A DNA stretch of 64,000 bases, from the NCBI GenBank assembly GCA_949128115.1, contig OX421965.1:10261420-10325419 (forward strand). Reading direction: 5' to 3'. Of this stretch, positions 1-12,412 are shown piece after piece; positions within the stretch are counted from its first letter, which is position 1, and each line of letters begins with the position of its first letter. The notes under the pieces were generated by a model. It had not been told where the DNA came from. It searched no databases and saw only the letters and a program-made list of their open reading frames with translations. The position numbers and the translations under genes are program-made. This stretch comes from Anaspis maculata (lineage: Eukaryota > Arthropoda > Insecta > Coleoptera > Scraptiidae).

Positions 1-2330
1 CTAGGTTTGAAAACTCAATAAATTCGGTTGAAAAAAGCAAGAGTCCAATACACAGCGGCTTCAAACTGCGAAAATTTCGAATTTGACAAATGTGTTTCGA
101 TTATCCATCTTGACTAAGTCTTTGTTCAAAATCTCAATATAATCTGTTGAAAAATACAAAAGTTCAATTTGACAGCCTTGCGAATGTCAAAATGGCAGAT
201 TTGACAGATGCATCTCAATTAATTGTCTACTTCAAGTAGGTAAAGGTTTGAAATATCAATCGGATAAGCTGAAAAATACAAATGTTCAATATGGCGCCCT
301 CTTGAAACGGTAAGAATCAAAATTTGACAGATGCATTTCCATTGTCAACTTCAAGTGGGTATAAGCTCAAAATCCCAATCAGATCAGTTGAAAAATGCAA
401 AAGTTCAATATGGCGGCCTCTGAAACGTCAAAAATCAAAATTTGACAGATGCATTTTGATCGCCAACCTAAAGTAGGTGTAGGTCCAAAATCTCAATCAG
501 ATCGGTTGAAAAATGCAAAAGTTCAATATGGCAGTAGGTATCTAATATTGTCGAAAATCGAAATTTGATAGATGCATTTTCATTGTCAACCTCAAGTAAA
601 TATAGGTTTGAAATCTCAATCAGATCGGTTGAAAAATGCAAAAGTTCAATATGGGGGCCTCTAAAACGTCAAGAATCTACATTTGGCAGATGCATTTTGA
701 TCGCCAACCTCAAGTGGGTGTAGGTGTAAAATCTCAATCAGATCGGTTGAAAAATGCAAAAGTTCAATATGGCGGCCTCTGAAACGTCAATAATCAAAAT
801 TTGACAGATGCATTTCCATTGTGAACCTCAAGTGGCTATGGGTTCAAGTTCCCAATCAGATCAGTTGAGAAATGTGAAAGTTCAATATGGCGGCCTCTTG
901 AAACATCAAAAACCAAAATTTGACAGCTTCATTTGGATCGCCAACCTCCAAGTGGGTGTGTATTCAGAATCTCAATCAGATCGGTTGAACAATGCAAAAA
1001 TTCAATATGGCGGCCTCTTGAAACGTCAAAAATAAAAGTTTGCCAGATTCGTTTTGATCGCCAATCTCAAGTGGCTATGGGTTCGAATTCTTGATCAGAT
1101 CAGTTGAGAAATGTGAAAGTTCAATATGGCGGCCTCTTGAAACGTCAAATACCAAAATTTCGATTACCAACCTCCAAGTGGGTACAGGTTTAAAATCCCA
1201 ATCAGATCGCTTGAAAAATGCGAAAGTTGAATATGGCGGCCTGTTGAAACGTCAAAAATCAAAATGTGACAGATGCCCCTTGAAACGTCAAAAACCAAAA
1301 TTTGACAGCTGCATATCGATCGCCAACCTCCAAGTGAGTAAAGGTTAAAATCCCAATCAGATCGCTTGAAAAATACAACAGTTCAATATGGCGGCCTCTT
1401 GAAACGTCAAAAATCAAAATTTGACAGATGCATTTTGATCGCCAACCTCAAGTCGGTGTAGATTTAAGATCTCAATCAGATCGGTTGAACAATGCAAAAA
1501 TTCAATATGGCGGCCTCTTGAAACGTCAAAAAGCAAAATTTGACATATACATTTTGATCGCCAATCTCAAGTGGCTATGGGTCCAAAATCCCAATCAGAT
1601 CGGTTGAAAAATGCAAAAGTTCAATATGGCGGCCTGTTGAAACGTCAAAAATCAAAATTTGACAGATGCATTTTGATCGTCAATCTCAAGTGGCTATGGG
1701 TTCAAATTCCCAATCAGATCAGTTGAGAAATGTGAAAGTTCAATATGGCGGCCTTTTGAAACGTCAAAAACCAAAATTTGACAGCTGCATTTCAATCGCC
1801 AACCTCCAAGTGGGTAAAGGTTGAATTCCCAATCAGATCGCTTGAAAAATACAACAGTTCAATATGGCGGCCTGTTGAAACGTCAAAAATCAAAATTTGA
1901 CAGATGCATTTTGATCGCCAACCTCAAGTGGGTGTAGATTTAGAATCTCAATCAAATCGGTTGAACAATGCAAAAATTCAATATGGCGGCCTCTTGAAAC
2001 GTCAAAAATCAAAATTTGACAGAGTCGTTTTGATCGCCAATCTCAAGTGGCTATGGGTTCAAATTCCCAATCAGATCAGTTGAGAAATGCAAAAGTTCAA
2101 TATGGCGGCCTGTTGAAACGTCAAAAATCCAAATTTGACAGATGCATCTTGGTTGTCCAACCCAAGTGGGTATAGGTTCTTGATCCCAATCGGATAGGTT
2201 GAAAAATGCAAGAGTTCAATATGGCGGCTTTTCGAAACGTCAAAAATCGAAATTTGACAGATGCATTCAGACAATCTTTTTCAAGTTGGCAAAGGTTCAA
2301 AATCCCAATCGGATGTTGTGGTAATGATGA
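1..2330. repeat. ~119-bp satellite array with AATATGGCGGC box
   Basis: About 19 head-to-tail units of roughly 118-121 bp fill the start of the window and run off its left edge. Each unit has the same order of short blocks: a GATCGCCAACCTCAAGTGG-like block, CAATCAGATCGGTTGAAAAA, AATATGGCGGCCTCTTGAAA, then ATTTGACAGATGCATT. The spacing is visible from the GGCGGCC boxes near 413, 771, 889, 1009, 1128, 1389, 1508 and so on. Units around 300, 530 and 650 have mutated boxes, and the last units (2160-2330) decay. One unit near 1270 holds a partial internal duplication. Short ORFs here only reflect the repeat. Confidence 0.95.
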
Positions 2331-4109
2331 TAGAAAAATGTCATGTAACGATTTCCGCTTTCATCATTACATTTACTCGCGAAAACGTCCATAACTGTCA
2401 GCATCATTCCAACGTATTTAAAAGCACTCGCGAAAAATGGGCCCGAATGGTTCGCGACAAATCGCCTTGAAGGTGTGCCGTCACTGCTGTGACATTACAT
2501 TGACATTTGCAAATGGCACAACACAACTGCGACCTATGCTGCGACGCTCATTAATTGTTGCCAATGTTTGTAGTGATATTTTGGAAAATTTGACAAGAAA
2601 AACTCCGCAACAAGGACGCACATCTAAACACGAACTTTTTCTTGAGGTGTAGCCAAAAGGTCCGATGGAATTATCATGGATTCCGTAGAAAACAAGTCGC
2701 GACAAGGAACCCCTGTAACCGACATGAACTTTGCTCTGGCGGGGCGAAAAGGCCCCTTTTTCGAAATGTGAAGCCGCTGGAAATTGCAAATAAATTGTGA
2801 GTACCCCCCAGATGTGTTCTGTCCCCAAATCAACATCAACTTATCTGTTTTTTGTGAAATTACTCCGTCAACGTCAGACACGGCCCGCGAAATCTAAGCG
2901 AAATGCCTTATTATTTGAAGGAGACCTTGTGTTTCTGGTGCCTGGCAAACGCCCACGGGTCTCCTGGACTGCTACGGTAACATTTCGTACCCTGACAGGG
3001 TCATTTTTTCCAAAAGCACTGTTGAAATGCCCCGAGGTGTTGTGTTTTCCCAAAACCCAGAGCGTCAATTTGACGTTTCTGTCACTTTGGCCGTGCCGTG
3101 TTCCAATTTCAACATTTTTCGGCTAAATTTCAAGAAAAGCCCCGCCAAATGGCCCGCAACGGACGAAACCGAGCCCCTGGAAACCCCCCGGTCGGCCTTC
3201 CACACCAAATTTCTCGAAATTCTCCCCGAAAAGCCGAATTTTTGCCGCTAAAACGTAACAAGATGTTTGGAATGGAATACTCGAAGCGGCGGTTCCCTGG
3301 AAAAAAATGGAATGAATTATGAATTTTCGAAAAATCGCCTCAAATTCGCCAGAAATTTTGGAAATTTCCCATCGTCAACTTGTATTGCGGTTCGTTTGCG
3401 AGAATTTTTTCAAAAATACCCCGTCAAAATCCGACGTCTGGTTTTCACAAATTCCTGTCAGACGTCGTTAAGTTCTCACACGGGTTAGTTTAGGGTGATT
3501 ATCGAATCAAGCACCGGGAGAGGGCACAAATTGGTACTGCTTTTTCGAACTATACCTGTTGATGTTTTGACCGACACCACCCTTGCGCGTCCATCATGAC
3601 CTGGATGCACTGGCCACTTCAGAATCGACAAAAATTCATAACAACACAATTTTTATTTCAATGTCCGAATCGGAAGCAATATGCAGTTACTCGTTGCAGT
3701 TTTGATCAATCGATATCGAGTTCATTTACAAACACAAAAGTGGATACGTCTATGTTTTCGATCCATAAGAGGGGTCATTTCATGGACAGGATTATATGCA
3801 CGAACGCCATCTGTTGGTGCAGTTAATGAACGAAGCCGGTAAGTATGAGATCTACTGAAATAGAGTGGTGTTGAATGGGTTGTATATCTGCATACTTCCC
3901 TGTCTGTTCCTGTCTATGTAGCGAAAGGTAATCTATCTATCGACAATAGTTCATATTTGAATAAAAATAAAGCTCAGAAGCGTGTCCCGGTACGATCAAG
4001 GGAGTTATATAGTGTTGGAGCCCTCTATCCTCCATTCATGGAGAGGGTTCCTGGTTCTACCTGAAGGACGTGCTTTTGAAAACACAAAGGCTGAAAGTTT
4101 CGCCCCCTA
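2331..4109. other. Unassigned sequence between two satellites
   Basis: Mixed-composition sequence with no convincing gene. It has only short overlapping open frames on both strands and no recognisable domain. A small hairpin lies near 4020-4050 (CCCTCTATCC opposite GGAGAGGG). Confidence 0.6.
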
Positions 4110-5215
4110 GAAATTTCTAGAACAGTCCAGAACATTCAAGCGTATTCGAGATCATTCCACAACATCCCAGAATATTCCGGTATCTTCTGGAATGTGCAGG
4201 AAAAGTTTGTTACGTTTCAAAAACATCCCGGAACGTTCCAGATCATTGCGCAACATTCAAGATAATTCCAAAATAGTCTGGTATGTTCAGGAAAGTTCGG
4301 AAATAGTCTGAACATTCGTCCAGAACATTCGGGAGTACTCGAGATAGTTCCACCACAATATTCCAGAACTATGTATGTTCTGGAATGTTCGAAAATAGTC
4401 TGGAACGTTCGAAAACATTTCAGAACGTTCCAGATCATTGTGTTACATTCGAGATCATTCCACAGCATTTCAGAATGCTCTGGTATGTTCTGAAATGTTT
4501 GGGAATAGTCTGGAACGTTCAAAAATATCCAGGAAAACTCCAGATCATTGTGTAACATTCGAGATCATTCCACAACATTTCAGAATGTTCCGATATGTCC
4601 TGGAATATTTGGAAATAGTCTGAACGTTCGTCCAGAACATTCGAAAGTATTCGAGATAGTTCCACAACATTCCAGAATGTCTCGGTATGTTCTGGAATGT
4701 TCGGAAATAGTCTGAAACGTTCTGAAACATCCCGGAACGTTCCAGATCGTTGTGTAATATTCGAGATCATTCCATTACATTCCAGAATGTTCTGATATGT
4801 TCTGGAATGTTCGATATGTTCTTGAATGTTCAGGAATAGTCTGGAATGTTCAGAAACATCCCGGAACATTCTCAATCATTGTGGAACATCCGATATCATT
4901 CCACAACATTCCAAAATGTTCCAGTATGTTTTGGAATGTTCCGAAACAGTCTGAAACGTTCGGGAAGATCCCGGAACATTCCAGATCATTGTTGAACATT
5001 TCAGAACATTCTTGAATGTTGTGGAATGTTCTGGAACATTGTGAACTATTCGAAGCTTTTTTCGGTGTGAGGCTACCCATTGGCGGGGGTACAATACAAG
5101 AGCATTCGAGAGTATTCGAGATCATTCCACATCATTCCACAATGTTCCGGTATGTTCTGGAATGTTCAGGAATAGTCTGGAACGTTCAGGAACATTCCAG
5201 AACATTCTCGCATGT
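4110..5215. repeat. ~105-120-bp satellite of GAA/TTC pentamers (heat-shock-element-like)
   Basis: Diverged tandem units contain alternating GGAATGTTC, GGAACATTCC and AGATCATTCCACAACATTCC blocks. Many places read as nGAAn pentamers in alternating orientation, which is the consensus of heat-shock factor sites. The best are 5155-5172 (TTC..GAA..TTC..GAA, four pentamers) and 5180-5207 (GAA..TTC repeated, six pentamers). A three-pentamer site lies near 5033-5048. The array spans about ten units. ORFs rich in EHSE/NIPE/WNVP words on both strands are repeat artefacts. Confidence 0.9.
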
Positions 5216-5268
5216 AAGCCCAGAACTCGCGGTCTGTAGTAACCGTTCGTATTAGCGGGAGTATGCGC

Positions 5269-6315
5269 TCACGGGTGTGCGTGCAAGTGATTTATGTCAT
5301 TAAATTTAAGGATCGATAGAGAATGAAAGAAAAATTGAGGGGACTTTCTTCAGAAAACATATTTGAGAAATGCCTAACACAGAGATACAGCCCTTCAAAG
5401 TTGGAAATAGATAATCGTTTTTTCCGCATAACTTTTAAACCGTTCAACCGATTTTATTCAAAATGGAACCAAAAGTTTACTGAAATTTTCCCCTGTCGAA
5501 CAATCATAACAGGTTTCATAAACAAGTTCAAGGGGCGTAGACATTAGGGGGTGTCCCTACTTCCCCCCCCCCCCTATTTTTCACCCCCCTAGTTATTTTT
5601 GGAAACTGTTTATAATTTTGAATTCTACGTTCAATTTTGAAGAAAAAATCACTCTTTCAAAATTTTGATGACAGGCTTTGTTTGGGAGATATTAATTTAG
5701 GATCGAAGGTTTGGAAAATATCTACTTTCAAAGGTTTAAAAATTGAAATCCAAAAAAACTCATGATTTCTCAGCTGAAATAGGTTTTCTAGAATTTCTAA
5801 GTTAATAAACCACCATTTTTTACGAAACACGAGAAATTTTCAGAAAAAAACAACAATTTTGGCTCTGGATAGTGGCGATTTCGGGTTGATTCCCAAAGTT
5901 TCAAACCTCAATATCTCCTAAACGAAGCCTCTAATCAAAATTTTGCACAAGTGACTTTTTCTTTTAAATTGAACGTAGAGTGCAAAATTATGAACAGTTT
6001 CCAAAAATAACAAGGATGTGAAAAAAAGGGGGAGAAAAGTAGGGACACCCCTCATTGTCTACGCCCCTGAATTTTTTTTATAAAACATGATTGTTCGACA
6101 GGGGATAGTTTCAATAAACCTTTGGTTCTATTTTGAGTCAAATCGGTTGAACGGTTCAAAAGTTACGTGGAAAAAACCATTGTTTACTTCCAACTTTAAA
6201 GGGCTGTATCTCTGTTATCAGGCATTTCTCAAATATGTTTTCTGGAGAAAGTCCCCCTCATTTTTCATTCTCTATCGATCCTTAGATTTAATGATATAAA
6301 TGTCGAACCACCCTG
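5269..6315. mobile_element. Foldback DNA element, ~1.05 kb
   Basis: The two halves are near-perfect reverse complements. 5289-5402 (ATTAAATTTAAGGATCGATAG...) is mirrored by 6190-6300, and the arms of ~490 bp meet near 5790. The right terminus reads CCACCCTGTA; the left terminus is decayed (CACGGGTGTG). A C-tract at 5564-5574 is mirrored by a G-rich stretch near 6030. No coding sequence is present. It shares its terminal TA with the next element. Confidence 0.85.
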
Positions 6316-6760
6316 TACAGGGTGTCCCGAAATTAATGCAACAAAATTTACAGGGACGTAAAAACAAGGGTACTTCCTTAATAAAAATACCCTCGCAAAC
6401 GTTATAGCGGAGATACAGGTCTTCTAAGTTGGTTTTTCAAATCAGTTTTTTCTGCATAACTTTTGAACCGTTGGACCGATTTCATTCAAATTTGAACCAA
6501 CGTTTACTAAAATAGGTCTCTATTGTAGAATAATAACGCATTTTATCAAACATTTCCAGGGGCGAAGACAATAGGGGGTACCTTCCCTCTTTCCCCCCTA
6601 TTCCTCACCCCCTGAATAATTTTGGAAATGGTTTCAATTTTTGAATTCTACGTTTAATTTAAAGAGAAAAGTTACTCTTGCAAAATTTTGACTAGACGCT
6701 CCATTTTTGAGATATTTGTGTTTGAAACTTTGGAAAGCATTTCAAAATCGCCACTTTTCA

Positions 6761-8305
6761 GGCCTATCACCGTCAGCGAGATAAAACTTGCTATCAGTAA
6801 ACTAGATGTCAAAAAATCACCCGGATACGACCTCATCGCAGGAAAAGTCATCAAGCAATTTCCTCCTCAGACTCTCAAGTTGATTTCCTACATCTACAAT
6901 GCCATTCTCCGCATAGGTTATTGTCCGTCGCAATGGAAGGTTGCTCAGGTCATTCCTGTTCTGAAACCAGGCAAGCGTCCAGTAGAGGTCTCATCCTACA
7001 GGCCTATCAGTTTTCTGCCTTATTCTCCAAAATGTTTGAAAGGCTTCTTCTGGCAAGAATCCAACCTCTCTTGATTGCACGGAACTTAGTACCTGACCAC
7101 CAGTTTGGATTTCGGCAGTAACACTCTACTGTGGAACAAGTCCATAGAGTTGTAAAAAAGATCAACAATGCCCTGGAAGAAAAGAAATATAGTTCTGCTG
7201 CCTTCCTCGACATAACCCAAGCCTTCGATATAGTCTGGCACAACGGACTACTGTATAAAAGCAAGAAGAAGCTTCCCCACAACATCTATCAGATCATCAA
7301 ATCTTATCTTAGTAACAGATACTACCAAGTACGCCTAAACGGAGAGCAAACATTACTTTTCCCAATCTCATCTAGAGTGCCCCAAGGAAGCGTACTTGGT
7401 CCACTGTTGTATCTCCTGTTCACTGCTGACCTTACTAGATAGACCATCCACAGTAGCAACGTTCGCTGACAACACCGCAATTTTATCTTCCCACTCAAAT
7501 CCCAACGTTGCTTCTCACATGCTGCAACTCTCTCTGGACCAGGTGCAGGACTGGCTAAGGAAATGGCGGATAAAAGCCAACGAAACAAAGTCTGTTTGAG
7601 TGACGTTTACCTTGAGAAAAGAAACGTGTCCTGCTGTGAAGCTCAACAACGAAGAATTGCTACAAGCAGACAATGCAAAATACCTGGGCCTTCATCTTGA
7701 TAGACGTTTAACATGGCAAAAACACATATGGACCAAGAGAAAGCAGCTGGGACTGGAATTCACCAAACTTCAATGGTTGCTGGGCAGAAACTCGAAATTG
7801 TCGCTGGAAAACGAACTGCTCATATACAAATCAATTCTTGAACCGATCTGGACCTACGGAATCCAACTCTGGGGCACCGCTTCGAGTTCAAACGTAGACA
7901 TTTTGCAAAGATTCCAGTCGAAGACGTTGAGATCAATCACTGACGCGCCATGGTATGTACCAAATAAAATAATCAACAACGACCTAAAGGTACCTCAAGT
8001 GAAGACGCTGATCCAACATCACAGCTCCAAATACCAAGACCGGCTTACACATCATCCAAATAAACTGGCAAACAAACTATTCGACGACCAAGGACCATCA
8101 AGACTCAAGCGCTGCAAGCCACAAGACCTTGGGACAAGATTCAGACCCTGACAACAGCCTGACTTGGCTACACTGAAAGGAAAAGCTGCCGATGTGCAAC
8201 CAATCGACAATTACCTGAAGCTACACAATTTACTTATTGTTATTGTTATTTTTTCAAAGTTAACTACAAATAACAGATTGTAAATATTTCAAGGGGTTGA
8301 AATAA
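6761..8305 (+). pseudogene. 5'-truncated, degraded Jockey-type LINE (reverse transcriptase)
   Basis: Three reading frames together spell the C-terminal two-thirds of a non-LTR retrotransposon ORF2. Visible reverse-transcriptase landmarks are KKSPGYD (near 6815), the SYRPIS block (near 6995), HQFGFRQ followed by a stop (near 7100), FLDITQAFD (near 7205), VPQGSVLGPLL (near 7380) and FADNTA (near 7463), where FADD is usual. After another stop at 7597, a 183-codon frame has the post-RT region with YGIQLWGTA, typical of the Jockey clade. Frameshifts and in-frame stops at about 7119, 7440 and 7597 show it is dead. The 3' end is AT-rich and ends near 8305 in AATAAAAAAAATAATTAAAAA. It inserted into the centre of a foldback element; the left junction is near 6760. 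Confidence 0.88.
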
Positions 8306-8545
8306 AAAAAATAATTAAAAAATATCTCAGAAATGAAGTCTTTAATCAAAATTTTGCAAGAGTAACTTTTCTCTCTAAATTGAACGTAGAATTCAAAAAT
8401 TGCAACCATTTCCAAAAATATCCAAGGGGGTGAATAAAGGGGAAAAGGGGGGAGGTACCCCCTATTATCTTCAGCCCTGAAAATGTTTGATGAAATATGT
8501 TATCATCGTTTGACAGAAACCTATTTCAATTAACTTTGGTTCAAA

Positions 8546-9620
8546 GGACCCCGCACGATTCTTATGGAAAATGGCTCCCGGTTAAATTCTCTGAATTTTT
8601 GATATGTTGTAGCTCATGAGATACTTATCAAATACTGTGAACCCCAAACACAAATAATGGACAGTTTTTTACCCACAGGGGGTTGAAGTTGGAGGCTTTG
8701 GCGGCTTAAAAATGATATTATGACGTTAATAAAAGCTTTCTATTTGGTTTCTCTTCAAGTTGTGTTTCATGCTAAATGTATTTATTTGACAGAAAAATAT
8801 CAACCCCCTCCTCCACCTCCGTCCTCTATCTACCATCACAAAATTCGACATTACTCTCAAAAGCCATGCAGATGGCTTCTGTGATTTGAATTATTAGTTT
8901 TGACATGAAAATTATTTTCCACCTCTAATGTTGGGGTGCCGATTTTCCAATTTTCCTTGGTTAATTTGGCTGAATTTTTGGTATTGTGTACTTCTAATTC
9001 TGCTGAACAAAAATTTCTCATGCTAAAACTTATTCCTATGGACAGTTTTTGTTCTACGGGGGACTGAAGTTGAAGATTTGAGAGCATAAATTTTGAACTT
9101 CAGTTCCCTGCAGAACAAAAACTGTCCATAGGAATAAGTTTTGGTATGAGCTTTTTGTTCAACAGAATTGGAAGTACACAATACCAAAAATTCAGCCAAA
9201 TTACCCGAGGGAAATTGGAAAAATCGGCACCCCAACATTAGGGGTGGAAAATAATTTTTATGTCAAAATTCATAATTTGAATCACAGAAGCCATCCGCAT
9301 GGCTTTTGGGAGTAATCTCGAATTTTATGATGGTAGATAGGGGTTGGGGGTGGAGGAGGAGGTTGATATTTTTCTGTCAAATAAATACATTTAGCATGAA
9401 ACACAAATTGAAGAGAAACCAAATAAAAAGCTTTTATTAACCTCATAGTATCATTTTGAAGCCTTCAAAACCTCCAACTTCAACCCCCTGTGGGTGAAAG
9501 ACTGTCCATTATTTGAGTTTGGGGTTCCCGGTATTTGATTAGTATCTCATGAGCTACAACATATCAAAAATTCAGATAATTGAACTGGGAGCCATTTTCC
9601 ATAAGAATCGTGCGGGGTCC
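8546..9620. mobile_element. Nested foldback element, ~1.07 kb
   Basis: It begins GGACCCCGCACGATTCTTAT and ends with the exact reverse complement. The arms of ~500 bp meet near 9080, around two copies of a CTGTCCATAGGAATAAG block. It splits the sequence TTCAAA/TTTGAA of the surrounding foldback; the unfilled version is visible in that element's left arm near 6490. No ORF of note is present. Confidence 0.88.
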
Positions 9621-9802
9621 TTTGAATAGAATCGGCTCAACGGTTCAAAAGTTATGCAGAAAAAACTGTTTTAGAAAACCAACTTTGAAAGCCTGTTTAT
9701 CTCTGTTATTACGTTTCCGAGAGTATTTTTATTGAGAAACTCCCCTTATATTTCAATTATCTACCTCTCCATAAATTTTGTTGCATAATTTCGGGACACC
9801 CG

Positions 9803-12412
9803 TATATGTAGACGTATCCACGTAAAACCTACAACCGGATCAAGATACAAGCGAGGGCACCTTTTTTTTGTTATTCGAAATGGTTTTCGGAAAATGTTGA
9901 AAGGACTAATCAGTAAAAATGAGCAACCACTGGGTGTGCACTGAACATTTATTCATTATACAGGGTGATTCATAAATCTCAAAAATTGATTTTCCTTCAG
10001 AAACGCCACTAAATTTTTCTCATGAAAATGAGAAGAGCCCTATTATTCAAGTGACCAATGAAATATATCACAGGAATTAGTGAAGAAGACTGGATTTTTG
10101 TTACTCATGATTCATTCTGTATCATAGGCACGTTCCTTTCGTGCATGAGGGTATTTTACTGTTTAGGCTGTTGAAAAGACGCCTGCTTCGAACGTACTTC
10201 GCGGTATTCACCGCTTTGTCCGAGAAGACAGGTGGTAGAATCAATTATATCAGCAAACAACGTGCCATGTCGAGTAAAGTTCGATTTTTTTCTCTCTGCG
10301 ATATGACTTTGCTCTGGGTTGTAAGGGATCGTCAAACGTCGAGTTATGTCTGAACTAAAAAAACGGAGCTTATCTAAATGTTCGAAAAAGTCAAAAATGG
10401 AGCCCTGGGGGCCCAACGGTCCAAATTTCGAGGTGACAGCAAAAATTTTCGAATTCAAGGAGGTCCAAGTACCCTAGAAAGCCTTGTTGCTCTACTGTCA
10501 CATGACATGCTTCTTGTATCGTGAGGAGAGCGATTTATGAAACTTGGTCCTAGTCTATCAGTTTCAGAAATCATCTCCAGCAAAATCGCTGTCTCACAAT
10601 GTCCTCGGGTCAGATTAGCGACAAAATGCTTGTTTAGATACCTGAACGCTTTGACTGTTTTTCCAGATCTCCCCCTTTGGCACCAAATCAGTCGGGCTCA
10701 GCAATTATTTCTCTCTTAGTCTGTTAACAACAATAATAATTGTTTTCCCCCGCAGGAGCATACCAACAATGGCAAGTCACGGCGTGCAGATCGATAATCA
10801 ATCTAAACTCTCGTTTTCAATTATTATCCCGCAGAACAAAAACTTGCAACGCCACAGTCGCATGCATCCGCATCATCATAATGACATTGCAGATTTTCCT
10901 TTTCCTGATCCTATACGCGCGCATCCCCCGTTTTGATAATATCCGCTCGGGGATTTTCAAGTTTCGATTTAAATCTGTTTTGAATCCTACAATCCTCGCT
11001 CGGTCCTAAAGTTAACTCTATGCAGTGCTAAATCCAACATTAAGCTTTAGTAGATGTATACTGTACGTGTGTGCAGCAGCTATTAATTTATTGCAGCACC
11101 ATTAGCCGCACTAAGGTATTGTTTAGCAATCTGCCTTGAGGCGGAACAATAATTACAATCTCGTATCTTTACTGTTAGGGATCTGTTCGCTGTGGTTATA
11201 ATGCAGGCAGTCAGTAGGTAAACCTTATCTTACGGCCCGGGGCGGTGTTTGGAGTGATGTATGTGGCCGTATCCTCTATCATCACGTTAATACGATAATT
11301 GCACCTGTCTTGAGATGACTGTGTGTACGATGCTCCATTCGAGGATAAGATGTTTATGACAATGCTTCGTAAACGTTTCCTGTTGCAGAGAAGAGGAATA
11401 TTAATCTGCTGAGAAGTTGAACTTGGGCATTCATGTTTTCTCTTCTTCACCCAAAATTGACAAGAACTTATTTGTGAATGAGCTGTTTCAAAATAAATAA
11501 TTGATACAAGCTGAAAAATTCTGTTTAAACAGCACAACACCCTCTCACGAGCTACTACCCAAAAGCCATGAAACGTAATGAGTCAAACATATTAGGACCA
11601 CTTTGGATCATCTGTCCATTTTCCTCCTCATGCCAAGATACCTAATAAAAAAAAACAAAGAAAAAACTGAGAGGCAGCAGAGGAGTAAGAAGCAAGACCA
11701 TTTGAATGACACCAATGCTAAAATGTTTTTTTTTTTATCACAATGCATGAAACAGAAAAGTTCAGAGAATACCTAGATATGTGAGCAACGTCGATGAACT
11801 TCAGGTATCAGCGCTGCAAGAAAATGCACACAGTGAGATCCTCGAAAAAGACTGCTTAAGAAGTCGCGTGTCTAGTTATTCTTACTTTTTTTGATCCCCC
11901 ACTGACCACAATTGGTACTTCGCAGGCAGATTTCTTTCCCAATAACAATAACAAAGCCCGCCTGATAGACATGTTAACCAAGAAGATTCTTGCTGCAGAC
12001 GTTGAGGTCTAACAGGTGAAAGACCATGTACCGACACACTGAGCGTCAATGTCGAAACCGAAACTACACTTGAGGTAGAGCTGCCACGAAGAAGCAGTGT
12101 TGCTATCGTGGGAAAGGACGCACCGACTTGTTGACCATGTTTATCTAGAGAGCGGGACAGAATATGTACCCGATAGATTCAAGGACAAGCAACAAATCAT
12201 GGAAAATTTCACGGTATTAGCTGGATCGGGGAGATATGAGTTCCATGATTTGGTTGCAACGCTTGCGAAACGCAGGGGCGCACCGTGTGTCGCATGAGCC
12301 CGTTGGATTTGAACGATGATGCCGACTTCATGGATGTTGGTTGTCGTTGAATATTCCAGTGTTTGCACACACAGGAATTCGTCAAAAATTTTGGCATAGT
12401 GAAGGAGGCGGT
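9803..12412. other. Unassigned intergenic sequence
   Basis: No gene was recognised. A lone foldback-type terminus (TACAGGGTGATTCATAAATC) sits at 9959. The rest is AT-rich with short A and T tracts (11650-11740) and a more even-composition part at 10500-11250. Open frames are short and carry no motif. Confidence 0.55.

Larger units (their letters stand above)
6318..9802. mobile_element. Foldback DNA element carrying a LINE and a nested foldback
   Basis: The termini are inverted copies: CAGGGTGTCCCGAAATTA at 6318 and TAATTTCGGGACACCCG-like sequence ending at 9802. Each is flanked by TA (6316-6317 and 9803-9804). The left arm runs 6318-6760. The right arm is split into 8306-8545 and 9621-9802 by a nested 1.07-kb foldback, and a LINE fragment occupies the centre. 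TA flanks fit a Tc1/mariner-type target, but no transposase is present, so the class is inferred. Confidence 0.8.

Noticed and set aside
1..2330. CRISPR-like array
   Set aside because: The whole ~119-bp unit repeats with no unique spacers, and the context is eukaryotic; it is a satellite.
4217..5255. Several 60-118-codon frames rich in EHSE/NIPE/WNV words
   Set aside because: They are translations of the GAA/TTC satellite and occur on both strands at once.
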